Shown here: positions 17,304 to 26,351 of the stretch, piece by piece
How the letters are laid out: every line of letters starts with the position of its first letter
How positions within the stretch are numbered: the stretch's first letter is position 1
Source: Candidatus Saccharimonadota bacterium
GTDB lineage: Bacteria; Patescibacteriota; Saccharimonadia; Saccharimonadales; Saccharimonadaceae
DNA length: 64,000 nt
Direction of reading: 5' to 3'
NCBI GenBank assembly: GCA_017418275.1
Contig: JAFONX010000025.1
Coordinates: forward strand, 1-64,000
Notes under the pieces: model-generated
What the model saw: the letters and a program-made list of their open reading frames with translations, nothing else
Told to the model about the DNA's origin: nothing
Database searches by the model: none
Made by a program: the position numbers and the translations under genes

Positions 17304-20300
17304 ATGCCTGGAGAAAAAGTCCAGAATGAATCACAGATACCGATAAGGCAAAGCCAACAAGTCTTGCCACAAGAAGCCACTCTTAATCGACCGTGGATGC
17401 AAACTGGGCAAAAGCGGCAGACTGAACCAGGGCTTCCTGAGCAAACAATTGATTCGTCTATGTCTTCGAATTATGTTGTAGGTATTCCGACTTCGGGCCA
17501 AGCAGCAAAAGGAAATACTATCCCGAACAGTCTATCTGATGTTGAGTTTTCTGTTCCGACCCAGCAAGGCGATGAAGTCGTTCGAACTCCAGGGCAAGCA
17601 ACAATACTCGTGCAAACACCGAACCAAAATGAGGGCGTAAAGGTTACCGAGCGCGACCCAGGGCTTCGCGAAGACGCCCTAAATGTTGAGCAACCACATA
17701 ATCAGCCGCAGGTAAACCTTAGCCAAACAATCTCGAAAAATGCTAGTCAAACAGCCCCGGAAAGTACAGCGGCCGTCGAGGCTGCTTCGAAAAACGATTA
17801 TTACGAAACTCCTCTCGAAAGCAGTAGAAAAAGTATCCGACCAAACTTTTTCCCTAGTATTTTTGGCAAGCGCAGCAATCCAACCAAGGGCAAAACTACG
17901 CGCGGTAATAGTAATGTTTTGCTTGATGCAGAAAAATCCGCTGGTAATCTCGACTCTTCTTATGGTCTTGATGCACAAACGGGCGAAAATGAGATTAATA
18001 GTGATTTTGTAAATAATGTTGGTGCGCAAAATGCACAAGGAAAAACTGATGGCAAAAAAGTAAAAGCGGGCTTCCTAAAGAAGAAAGGCCCACTTCTGAC
18101 AATTATTATTTCGCTTCTTTTTGGTGGTGGCGGCATGTATATGACGCAGGCTTCGCTCCCGTTTACTATCCTAGATAAACTCAACGATAGCTTTGACTCT
18201 CAAGATATCTCGGTAAATAAACGCTCTGGCGTCTTTACACGCCTGATGGCGAAAAACGCTAAAAATGTTGATATGACTAGCGGGGCTACTAAGAAGAACG
18301 TCTTCGGTAAGCAGAAATTCAGTGTTTCTAAGAAAATGCGCAAGCGTATGAAGGCGAACAATCTCAATATCATTACAGACAAAAGTAATCCAAATGTCGG
18401 TAAGCTTGAGTTTACAGACAAAAACGGCCAGACGAAAGTGTATAGCCCAGCTGAATTCGAGAGCGCCTATAGGGGCAACACGGAGATTCGTAAAGCTTAC
18501 GATACAGCGGCGCATCCTTGGAAAACCTCAGTGTCAAACTTCCTAGACAAGGGCTTCAAGAAAATAATGACCAAGTTTGGGCTCAAGAAGCGAGCTCTGG
18601 ACGGCTACGATGCGAAAGCTGATCCGACGGGCGAAAAAGCCCAAAAAAGTCTAGCAAACGAAGTAGAACATACCTTTGATGATGGTGCGAATAATATGCG
18701 TGCTTCTGGCGGTGAAAATGATGACGAAGGTATGCTAAAGAGCGATCCTGACGAAACCAAAGCGACTACACCTAGTGAAGAGATTAATAATAACAAAAAT
18801 AAAGCAAAAAATATTTCAAATAAGCTAAAAGCTACGCTTGGGAGTGCTTTTCAGATCTCTCAGCTGGTTTGTATGGTCCCCACGATTATGACGGGCGCTA
18901 CTTTGATTGCGCAAGCTTACCAGCTTTACCAGGTAGCTAAGATTGCTATGCTCTTTATGTCTGGTGTCGATCAGGCGCGTGCGGGCGATGCGGCAAGTTC
19001 GCCAATCAATGCTCTTGGGCGTGCGCTTGTCGAACAGGGTTCCGAGACGCGCTATACGAGCACGGTTAGTGCGGATGCTGATTATGAGGAAGAGGGCGGC
19101 TATGGCTACTATAGCTACGATGTGGATGCATCATTTGACAGCAATGAGACTGTTGCCCATTCTGCAATTCAGTCGGAGGGCATGTCCAAGCTCTTTACCG
19201 GCGACCCGATTAGTGAGGCTGACGAATCAATTAAGTCATTTAATACAGAAAACGTTCTAAAAGGTAAACTCCAGGAAATTGAAGACGAGATTGAATCTAA
19301 TCTTTGGATTCTTGGTGATCTTTTGGATGATTTTGATACGGCATCATTCTTGACTGATGAGGCCTTAAAATCTAGCACCTTTTATGCCTGCCAGGTTGCA
19401 CGTATGTCGTTGGCGTATGCAATGTTGGGTTTTGATGTGGCGGCGCTGGTTGTCTCGGCCGAGGCGGCCGCAACTGGGGCGTCTGCCGGTTTTGCTAGTG
19501 GTGCTGGTCTTTGTGCTGCAACGGTTCTTTTTGCCGAAGTCGCGCCGGTTTGTGGGGCGATAGGTGGTATTATAGGCGGTATTGTTGGCTTTTTCGCTGG
19601 CGAGGGCAGTAAAGAAGCAATCAAAAAAGTAATAAAAATGGCGATTAGTTGGATAGGCTCACTTGTAGTGTCGTGGGCGGCATCTCATGTGGCAGGCTTC
19701 CTTGTGACGATGCTAGAACGCAATGCGGTCAACAAGTTCTTCGGTGAAGATCTTGGTAATGCAATAATGTCTGGCTCGCACGCCATTATGGCGGACAACC
19801 ACCGGAGTAGTGGCGGTCTTCTGGCAGATAAAGAGGGATACATGGCGATGTTGATTCATCAAGATGTTGTTAATGCGGAAGAGGCTGAGAGCGATCGTCT
19901 CGCGCGTAGTCCTTTTGATATTACGTCACAGAATACCTTTGCGGGACAGCTGGCCGCTACGCTAACGCCAGTACTTTGGCAATCTGACTCGTTATTGGAT
20001 ACGGTTGGTAAATTTGGCAGTACGATTCGGAACTCTGCCAAGGTGTTCATGCCGACGGTGAGCGCCTATGATGCGGCACAGAAGGCAGATTATGCTAAGG
20101 ACTGGACGGAGAATAACTGCGAAAACCTCGCTTCGATAGGTGTGGTTGGTGATGAATTCTGTAACCCGTATATTGTGACGGATTTTGACACGATGTTTAC
20201 GGATGATTCTGAAGACGAAGAGATTGAAACGGCAAGAAATACGCCATATCAAATCATTCAGGCGGTAGGACAATCGAACTTTGCGGATAATATTGATGAT

Positions 20301-20951
20301 ACGGAAAATCCGAAAATCAGAGAAGGTTCTGAGCTTGCTGACTATATCATGTATTGTAGCGAGCGCGAATCTGCCTTTGGTTATGCGGATGAAAATATTG
20401 CTGGTAATTACGACATTCAGGAAAACGATGTTTGGGGTATGATTGATATTGTAAGCGATTTTCGTGACGCGCATAGTGGTGATGAGATATTGGGGCATTT
20501 TGGATGGATTGATGGCTCGAACTGTGTGATTCATAGAAATTTGGAGTATGCCAATGCTTTGAGCTATGACAAGATCAGGAACTTTTCGCGCTATATGGAG
20601 GATCAACGCCTTGCGGAGTCGATGGGTGTAATAGAAGAGTCTGCGGTCTCTGTCTTCCTAGACGAATATTACGAGAAGCATCCGAAAGATATGTCAACGA
20701 AGGCCGTCTTGGCGCGCATGTCTGGTATGACGGAGGAAACTTTTGATTCAATTATGGCGGGGATTGAAGTTGTAGATTTTATCGCGCATTACGATCCGAC
20801 GGACTACTATCCGACTCCTGCGATTCATAAAGAAGAGCCTAACTATGCTATCGAGGACAGAGATTTTGTAAACGACGACGAAGTGATTGCAGTTATTTAT
20901 GAAAGCGGTATTGGCTTGAGTTATCGGCAGCGTAACTTTGCTGTGGCGTAA
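17304..20951 (+). CDS. Giant membrane protein A (1215 residues), tandem paralogue of the next gene
   Basis: Unrecognised family. Residues 1-250 are polar and Gln/Asn/Ser-rich (cytoplasmic). A hydrophobic segment follows KKKGP (LLTIIISLLFGGGGMYMTQA, about 257-277). A Lys-rich region comes next, then a hydrophobic helix pair near 525-560, and a long Ala/Gly-rich membrane region (about 690-810: GIIGGIVGFFAG and similar). The C-terminal 400 residues are acidic, with Cys in NCENLASIGVV, EFCNPY, MYCSER and SNCVI, suggesting disulfides outside the membrane. Near-identical blocks in both paralogues include ARAGDAASSPINA and FLDEYYEKHP. Topology loosely recalls VirB6/TrbL-type channel proteins; this is speculation. 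The start has no clear Shine-Dalgarno. Confidence 0.75.
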   Translation: MPGEKVQNESQIPIRQSQQVLPQEATLNRPWMQTGQKRQTEPGLPEQTIDSSMSSNYVVGIPTSGQAAKGNTIPNSLSDVEFSVPTQQGDEVVRTPGQATILVQTPNQNEGVKVTERDPGLREDALNVEQPHNQPQVNLSQTISKNASQTAPESTAAVEAASKNDYYETPLESSRKSIRPNFFPSIFGKRSNPTKGKTTRGNSNVLLDAEKSAGNLDSSYGLDAQTGENEINSDFVNNVGAQNAQGKTDGKKVKAGFLKKKGPLLTIIISLLFGGGGMYMTQASLPFTILDKLNDSFDSQDISVNKRSGVFTRLMAKNAKNVDMTSGATKKNVFGKQKFSVSKKMRKRMKANNLNIITDKSNPNVGKLEFTDKNGQTKVYSPAEFESAYRGNTEIRKAYDTAAHPWKTSVSNFLDKGFKKIMTKFGLKKRALDGYDAKADPTGEKAQKSLANEVEHTFDDGANNMRASGGENDDEGMLKSDPDETKATTPSEEINNNKNKAKNISNKLKATLGSAFQISQLVCMVPTIMTGATLIAQAYQLYQVAKIAMLFMSGVDQARAGDAASSPINALGRALVEQGSETRYTSTVSADADYEEEGGYGYYSYDVDASFDSNETVAHSAIQSEGMSKLFTGDPISEADESIKSFNTENVLKGKLQEIEDEIESNLWILGDLLDDFDTASFLTDEALKSSTFYACQVARMSLAYAMLGFDVAALVVSAEAAATGASAGFASGAGLCAATVLFAEVAPVCGAIGGIIGGIVGFFAGEGSKEAIKKVIKMAISWIGSLVVSWAASHVAGFLVTMLERNAVNKFFGEDLGNAIMSGSHAIMADNHRSSGGLLADKEGYMAMLIHQDVVNAEEAESDRLARSPFDITSQNTFAGQLAATLTPVLWQSDSLLDTVGKFGSTIRNSAKVFMPTVSAYDAAQKADYAKDWTENNCENLASIGVVGDEFCNPYIVTDFDTMFTDDSEDEEIETARNTPYQIIQAVGQSNFADNIDDTENPKIREGSELADYIMYCSERESAFGYADENIAGNYDIQENDVWGMIDIVSDFRDAHSGDEILGHFGWIDGSNCVIHRNLEYANALSYDKIRNFSRYMEDQRLAESMGVIEESAVSVFLDEYYEKHPKDMSTKAVLARMSGMTEETFDSIMAGIEVVDFIAHYDPTDYYPTPAIHKEEPNYAIEDRDFVNDDEVIAVIYESGIGLSYRQRNFAVA

Positions 20952-20978
20952 ACGCTGCGCAAAATATTATGCTTGTGC

Positions 20979-20984
20979 TATAAT
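20979..20984 (+). promoter_or_regulatory. Extended -10 promoter of giant protein B, leaderless
   Basis: TGC-TATAAT ends 8 bases before ATG 20993, giving the second paralogue its own promoter. Confidence 0.7.
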
Positions 20985-20992
20985 AAATACAA

Positions 20993-23900
20993 ATGGCAGG
21001 AACGACTGGTGGATCTGCGGCCCTCCAAGGAGACGGGCCAAATAGAGCAATAACCTCTGGTGACACCTCGGGGGATAATCCTTCGCAGCCGAAAAGCTTT
21101 GGCTATCGACAGATTATGCAGAGCGTCAATAATAGTATGCGCTCGGATTTTACCGGCCAAGCTTTGACGCCAAACGGCGAATCTCCGAAAGAGCGCCGCA
21201 ATAATATTGCGGCAAGTCTGCGTAATGCAGAGAACGATGCTGGTAATGCGGCCTCGACGAGTGCTCTCGATGCAAATTCCGGTGAAAAAGATGTTTCTAG
21301 TGATGCAGCGCAGACAGCCAGTGATTTTACGAACAAAGTTGGCCAAAAGGGTGGCAGCGAATCCGGTGAAAAAGGTGGTGGCGGCGGTAATGTAAAAAGT
21401 GGCTTTCTGAAGAAGAAAGGTCCACTTATGTCGATCATCATCTCGCTCCTTTTTGGTGGTGGCGGTATGTATATGACGCAGGCTTCCTTGCCGTTTACAC
21501 TGTTGGATAAAATCAATGATACCTTCGACTCAATTAACATTAGTACAAATGTACGCTCTAAAGGCCTAATGCGGGCGCTTGCTAAGAATTCCGTTAATAT
21601 TCCAGACACGAGTAAAGTTACGAAGAAGAATGTTTTTGGAAAAGAAAAGTTTGCACCTACCCGCAAGATGAAGAAAAAACTCGCTGCTAATGGGATTAGT
21701 TTTGGTAGTAAAAAGACTGGCGATGCTGGCAAGATGATTTTTACTAATGCTGACGGCGTTACTAAAAAAATGACAGTGGCTGAGTTTAAGACTGAGTTTG
21801 ATGCTAATCCTGAATTTAGAAAGGCATATTCGAAAGGTACAAGGAATTGGAAGACCTCTATCGAGGAGTTTAAGGATGGTGTTTTTGATAAGCTATTGAA
21901 GCGTTTTAATATATCTAAAAACCGATTTGCGGACTATGACGCTAAGGATGACCCTGACGGCGAGAAGGGTATGAAAAAAATGGCGAGTGACGTTGATGCT
22001 TCGACGAATGGTGAAGATATCACTACTAGAACATCCAAAACGAAGCAGACAGAGGTTGAAACTGACGCTACAGATGCAGATGGTAACCCCATAAAGAAAA
22101 CACAAACGGATATTGAAAACGATGCGCCTAAGACCGAAACTGGCGTAAAGGGGCAGAAGGCGAAGAGTGTTGCGGATAAGCTTGGCGCAGTAAAGGATGT
22201 CGTGGGTTCTTTGACTACTATCGGCTGTGGTATTACTAAGGCATATACGGCGCTAAAACTTATTTTGGCTGCGGCTCAACTTGCGCAGGTTGTTGCGGTT
22301 GCTCAGGAGATGTTTGAAGGTATTGATAAAGCACGCGCGGGTGATGCGGCGAGCTCGCCAATTAATGCTATTGGTCGTTCGCTTGTCGAACAGGCGTCAG
22401 AAACGAAAGAAACTGTTGATGAAGTAAGCATTGGTAGCGACAATGTAGATGTCACATACAAGGAAGAGACTACTGAGGCTCGTTCGGCTATTCAATCTGA
22501 GGGGCTTTCGAGTCTATTTACGGGCGATCCGATTGATGCTAATGACAAAAGTGTGGCTAGTTTTGTACCCAACAAGGCTGCACAGAATGCAATCGATGCG
22601 GTTGGCAATGATGTTACGTCTGCTTTGAGCTTCGGTAATGATAATATCAAGGCAATTGAGGACGCGATTCTTAAATTTGGAGGGAGCTCAATAGATCTTC
22701 TTTCTACATCAATTATGTCCTACAGAACCTGCTTGGTTATGGATTCTGTCATGGCGGCAATCGATTTGGGCATTGCCGTAGCATCGTTAGTTGAGTTTAT
22801 TGCCGGTATTTTTACGGCTGGAACCACGTCGGTGGCGGCGGTCGTACAACAAACGGCTTGGGAATTGTTTAAGATAGCTATAAAAGCGGCGATTGGCATC
22901 GCAATATCCGCGCTAATTGGCTACCTCGCGCCAATTGTGGCAAATATCTTCGTGCGTAAACTAGCGACTGAATTTATGGGGGAAGACTTAGGGAATGCTG
23001 TTATGGATGGTGGTAGTGCATATCTTTCACGCAATCATCAGGGTGGAGGCGGTTTAATCGCGAACGAAGGTGGCTACATGGCTGCTTTAATACATCAAGA
23101 TAAGGTCAACAGGGAGGAGGCTAAGACTGACCGTCTAGCGAGAAGTCCGTTTGACTATACTTCCGCGAATACTTTTGTCGGGCAATTAGCAGTAGCTTTA
23201 ACGCCAATAGTGTTACAATCTGAATCTATTGGTGATGCTGCAGGTAACTTTGGTAAGGTTTTAGGTAACTCCATTAGGAGTCTTTTGCCGACAGCTAGCG
23301 CTATTTCGGTTCAGGACAAGGTTAATATTGCAAAACAACAAACAGCGGATAACTGCCCTGAGTTGACTTCAATGGGTGTAGTTGCGGACGCATATTGTAA
23401 TCCATATGTTACGACTGATTTTACAACTATCGAGTTAGATAGTACGGTCGATAGCGATAATCCTGACGACTATGATCTAGAAAGTGATAATAATTCCCCA
23501 TACAAGATTGTTGAAAGAGTTGCCGGGTTTAGTTCTGACAATTTCGAAGAGGGAACAAATATTGATGACGTGGCGAATCCAAAGATTAAGATGGATGCTC
23601 ATAGTCCACTCGCGATGTTCATTACATACTGCGGCCAGCGTACTTCACCACTTGGTATTCCAGATCAGAATATTGCAAGTTCGATAGATCTTGATCAGCT
23701 CGATACGGTATCTGAAGGTGTAGTTGGTGCAATTCCGATTATTGGCGATGGTCTTTCGCTGCTCTCTAATGCGAGCGTCTTAAATAACTACGGCTACGTG
23801 TCTGGTGGAAACTGTGTCATGAATGATCAGGGTAATGCCGACTCTGAGAGAAGTGAGTCGGTTGGTGCCGATCCGGACTATGAAGAAATTAAAGTTTACT

Positions 23901-24262
23901 CTCGCTATGTCGAAGATCAACGTATGGCGGAGAGTATGGGTTTGGTAGAGAAGTCTGCGGTATCGATCTTCTTGGACGAGTATTATGAAAAGCATCCTTT
24001 AGACAACTCGCTTGAAGGTATCTTATCCCGCTTTAGTGGCCTTACTAAAGATAATGTTATCGCAATTGAGGATACTGTAGATTTCTACGACTTCTATCTT
24101 GCCTACGATCCGACCAACTACTATCCAACCCCTGCCGTACAAAAAGAAGATCCGAGCTATACAATCGAAGATAAAGATTTTGTTAATGACAACGGTATGC
24201 TCGCAATTATGCGCGCCTGTGAGACTGATCCGACCCGTCGCTTAAACGTTGCTGCTGCCTAA
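20993..24262 (+). CDS. Giant membrane protein B (1089 residues), paralogue of protein A
   Basis: Same layout as the preceding protein: a polar N-terminus (shorter, about 140 residues), a KKKGP-led hydrophobic segment with IIISLLFGGGGMYMTQASLP unchanged, a Lys-rich block with TKKNVFGK, a hydrophobic pair before ARAGDAASSPINA, an Ala/Ile-rich membrane region (about 580-665), then EDLGNA, HQD and DRLARSPFD blocks and the acidic C-terminus. The four Cys contexts of A are kept (NCPELTSMGVV, AYCNPY, TYCGQR, GNCVM), as are FLDEYYEKHP and YYPTPA near the end. It probably arose by tandem duplication. The conserved Cys and blocks imply that both are functional. Function is unknown; surface or secretion-channel role inferred. 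Confidence 0.75.
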   Translation: MAGTTGGSAALQGDGPNRAITSGDTSGDNPSQPKSFGYRQIMQSVNNSMRSDFTGQALTPNGESPKERRNNIAASLRNAENDAGNAASTSALDANSGEKDVSSDAAQTASDFTNKVGQKGGSESGEKGGGGGNVKSGFLKKKGPLMSIIISLLFGGGGMYMTQASLPFTLLDKINDTFDSINISTNVRSKGLMRALAKNSVNIPDTSKVTKKNVFGKEKFAPTRKMKKKLAANGISFGSKKTGDAGKMIFTNADGVTKKMTVAEFKTEFDANPEFRKAYSKGTRNWKTSIEEFKDGVFDKLLKRFNISKNRFADYDAKDDPDGEKGMKKMASDVDASTNGEDITTRTSKTKQTEVETDATDADGNPIKKTQTDIENDAPKTETGVKGQKAKSVADKLGAVKDVVGSLTTIGCGITKAYTALKLILAAAQLAQVVAVAQEMFEGIDKARAGDAASSPINAIGRSLVEQASETKETVDEVSIGSDNVDVTYKEETTEARSAIQSEGLSSLFTGDPIDANDKSVASFVPNKAAQNAIDAVGNDVTSALSFGNDNIKAIEDAILKFGGSSIDLLSTSIMSYRTCLVMDSVMAAIDLGIAVASLVEFIAGIFTAGTTSVAAVVQQTAWELFKIAIKAAIGIAISALIGYLAPIVANIFVRKLATEFMGEDLGNAVMDGGSAYLSRNHQGGGGLIANEGGYMAALIHQDKVNREEAKTDRLARSPFDYTSANTFVGQLAVALTPIVLQSESIGDAAGNFGKVLGNSIRSLLPTASAISVQDKVNIAKQQTADNCPELTSMGVVADAYCNPYVTTDFTTIELDSTVDSDNPDDYDLESDNNSPYKIVERVAGFSSDNFEEGTNIDDVANPKIKMDAHSPLAMFITYCGQRTSPLGIPDQNIASSIDLDQLDTVSEGVVGAIPIIGDGLSLLSNASVLNNYGYVSGGNCVMNDQGNADSERSESVGADPDYEEIKVYSRYVEDQRMAESMGLVEKSAVSIFLDEYYEKHPLDNSLEGILSRFSGLTKDNVIAIEDTVDFYDFYLAYDPTNYYPTPAVQKEDPSYTIEDKDFVNDNGMLAIMRACETDPTRRLNVAAA

Positions 24263-24307
24263 AAACTTCAAGCCGCTTGTGCTATTTACCTTTATGCCAA
24301 AATATGG

Positions 24308-24313
24308 TATAAT
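24308..24313 (+). promoter_or_regulatory. Extended -10 promoter of dus, leaderless
   Basis: TGG-TATAAT ends 9 bases before ATG 24323. Confidence 0.7.
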
Positions 24314-24322
24314 ATACTGATT

Positions 24323-25255
24323 ATGGACTTCTGGGGACAATTTAAACCAGGTTTTACGATTTTAGCGCCCATGGAGGGCGTGACTGATATTGCTTTTCGT
24401 CAAGTTGTCGCCAAAGCAACCAGGCCAGATATCTTTTATACTGAGTTTACCAACGTAAATAGCTATGTTAGTGAGAAAGGTAGGCCAAATGCGCTCGAAC
24501 GCCTTCGCTATGAAGAGACTGAGCGTCCGCTTGTTGCTCAGATTTGGGGTACGCAGCCCGAGATGTTTTTGGAGACCGCTCAAGGCCTGAAACAGCTCGG
24601 TTTTCAAGCAGTAGATATCAATATGGGTTGCCCAGATCGTCATGTGGTAGCGACTGGTGGTGGCTCAGGCTTGATTCGTACACCTGCGCGTGCGGTGGAA
24701 ATTATTCGCTCAACTAAAATGGCTGGTCTTGCCACTTCGGTAAAAACCCGCCTCGGCTATACTTATGTTGAGGAATGGAAAGATTGGCTCTCGACAATCT
24801 TGAATGAGCATCCAGACGCCTTAACGGTGCATTTTCGCACGAAGAAAGAGATGTCTAAAGTGGCGGCGCATTACGAATTAATCCCTGACGTAATTAAATT
24901 GCGCGACAAATTGTCACCAAAAACTAAACTGGTTATTAACGGCGACCTCGAAAGGCCTGCCGACGGCCAGAAGTTTATCGAAATGGGTGCCGACGGTTTA
25001 ATGATTGGCCGCGGTGTATTCCATAATCCTTTTTGCTTCGAGAAAGAACCTCGCGAGCATACACGTGAGGAGCTGATTGAGTTAATGAAATATCATTTGG
25101 ATCTGTATGAAAAATACAATATTACGCCGTACGATCCGCTTAAGCATTTCTATAAAATCTACATCAACAACTTCCCAGGCGCTTCGGATATTCGCGAGAA
25201 GCTCATGCAGACTAAGAGTATTCTAGAGGCTCGTGAGGTTTTGTCCTCGCTGTAA
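24323..25255 (+). CDS. dus: tRNA-dihydrouridine synthase
   Basis: An FMN-dependent enzyme reducing specific uridines in tRNA to dihydrouridine. The 310-residue TIM-barrel protein shows the family elements: APMEGVTDIAFR at the start, DINMGCPDRHVV with the catalytic-site Cys region, SVKTRLGY, LTVHFRTKK, VINGDLE and ADGLMIGRG (FMN phosphate site). Length is normal. The leaderless start follows a strong extended -10. Which Dus subclass it belongs to cannot be decided by eye. Confidence 0.93.
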   Translation: MDFWGQFKPGFTILAPMEGVTDIAFRQVVAKATRPDIFYTEFTNVNSYVSEKGRPNALERLRYEETERPLVAQIWGTQPEMFLETAQGLKQLGFQAVDINMGCPDRHVVATGGGSGLIRTPARAVEIIRSTKMAGLATSVKTRLGYTYVEEWKDWLSTILNEHPDALTVHFRTKKEMSKVAAHYELIPDVIKLRDKLSPKTKLVINGDLERPADGQKFIEMGADGLMIGRGVFHNPFCFEKEPREHTREELIELMKYHLDLYEKYNITPYDPLKHFYKIYINNFPGASDIREKLMQTKSILEAREVLSSL

Positions 25256-25322
25256 TAATTAATAAGCGAGGCATTTGCTTCTCGCTATAAGTGGGACAAG
25301 TATTAAATCTAAACCAAAGTGA

Positions 25323-25328
25323 TATAAT
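25323..25328 (+). promoter_or_regulatory. -10 promoter of the glutaredoxin-like gene, leaderless
   Basis: TATAAT ends 8 bases before ATG 25337. The gap before it (25256-25322) holds a 5-bp hairpin (GCGAG/CTCGC, 25266-25285) without a T-run. Confidence 0.65.
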
Positions 25329-25336
25329 AGCCTAAA

Positions 25337-25594
25337 ATGAGTAAACTTAAAGTTGTGGTTTATACCACGCCAAGTTGTGTTTATTGCCATGCTCTGATGG
25401 CCTGGCTTGAAGAAAGCGATATAGATTTTGTAGAACAAGATCTTTCTGATGAGGCTATCCGTGAAAAGGCAATAAAAAAGCTAGGCTATGAACCGAGCTC
25501 TGTTCCGCTCACGGTTATTGGTGATAAAGAAATTGCGGGCTTCAATCGTCCGGCAATCAAGAAAGCGTTGAAACGTCTAGAAAAAAATGGCTAA
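25337..25594 (+). CDS. Glutaredoxin/NrdH-like thiol-disulfide protein
   Basis: An 85-residue thioredoxin-fold protein with a CVYC active site (C14, C17) after the first beta strand, and the SSVPLTVIGDKEIAGFN segment, whose cis-Pro and Gly turn are typical of glutaredoxins and NrdH. It would pass electrons to ribonucleotide reductase or reduce disulfides, fed by glutathione or thioredoxin reductase (no partner visible here). The stop overlaps the start of the hydrolase gene by 8 bases, so the two are cotranslated. Confidence 0.88.
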   Translation: MSKLKVVVYTTPSCVYCHALMAWLEESDIDFVEQDLSDEAIREKAIKKLGYEPSSVPLTVIGDKEIAGFNRPAIKKALKRLEKNG

Positions 25595-26351
25595 AACTCC
25601 AATAATTTTAATCCATGGTCTCCGTGGCGACCATTATGGTCTAGCGGAAATTGCTGAAGCGCTCGAAAAAAGAGGTTATAAAGTCTACAATCCAGACCTA
25701 CCTGGTTACGGCGATGAGGTCGCGCTTGAGGATCAGAGTCTCCGTGGCTATGCCGAGTGGCTAAAGGCTTATATAGGATCATTGAAACTCAAACAACCGC
25801 CAGTGCTCGTAGGGCATTCAATGGGTTCTATTGTGACTTCGCATTTTTTGCGCATGTACCCAAATAAGACTGATCCGCGCGCTGTGTTTCTTTCGCCGAT
25901 CATTCGTACGCCTAGCGGTCAAAAACGTAGCAACTTTTCTGCGGCTGTACTTTGCGGTTTTCTAAAAATCCTTTCTGGTCACGCTCGTTATGTTCTCTTG
26001 CGTAGTAAACTCGCCTCTTTTATCGTTTCGCGTGCCTTAAGTTATGACCATCGCCGTCAAAAATATATCGACCGGATGCACTTTGAGCATTGTGGTAACT
26101 TTACTTCAACAATCTCGGTTGTAAACGATATTCGCCTCTCGATGCATGAGCAAACCGTCTTGCCTACAAAGGGAAGAGTGCTCTATCTTATGGGCGACCA
26201 TGATCGTCTTTCGAAGGTGCGAAACGTACAGGCTCGCATTGCGGATAGTGAACGTGCGACTCTGCAAGTTATCGAGAAAAAAGGGCACCTCATTAACTAT
26301 GAGTGTCCACAAAAAGTCGCTCACTATATTGACGATTATCTTGAATCTTAG
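25587..26351 (+). CDS. Alpha/beta hydrolase (lipase/esterase-like)
   Basis: A 254-residue alpha/beta-hydrolase fold protein. Oxyanion-site IHGLRGD lies near residues 9-15, the nucleophile Ser78 in VGHSMGS, the acid in MGDHDRL and the His in KKGHLINYE, so the triad is complete. There is no signal peptide, so it is cytoplasmic. The fold is closest in outline to monoacylglycerol-lipase or general serine hydrolases; the substrate is unknown. It overlaps the glutaredoxin-like gene upstream and converges with a GT4 gene, overlapping it by 4 bases. Confidence 0.88.
   Translation: MAKTPIILIHGLRGDHYGLAEIAEALEKRGYKVYNPDLPGYGDEVALEDQSLRGYAEWLKAYIGSLKLKQPPVLVGHSMGSIVTSHFLRMYPNKTDPRAVFLSPIIRTPSGQKRSNFSAAVLCGFLKILSGHARYVLLRSKLASFIVSRALSYDHRRQKYIDRMHFEHCGNFTSTISVVNDIRLSMHEQTVLPTKGRVLYLMGDHDRLSKVRNVQARIADSERATLQVIEKKGHLINYECPQKVAHYIDDYLES

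Noticed and set aside
19992..20606. 204-codon open frame opposite giant protein A
   Set aside because: Shadow; the plus-strand reading has conserved blocks shared with its paralogue.
25266..25285. GCGAG/CTCGC hairpin after dus as a terminator
   Set aside because: The stem is 5 bp and no T-run follows.
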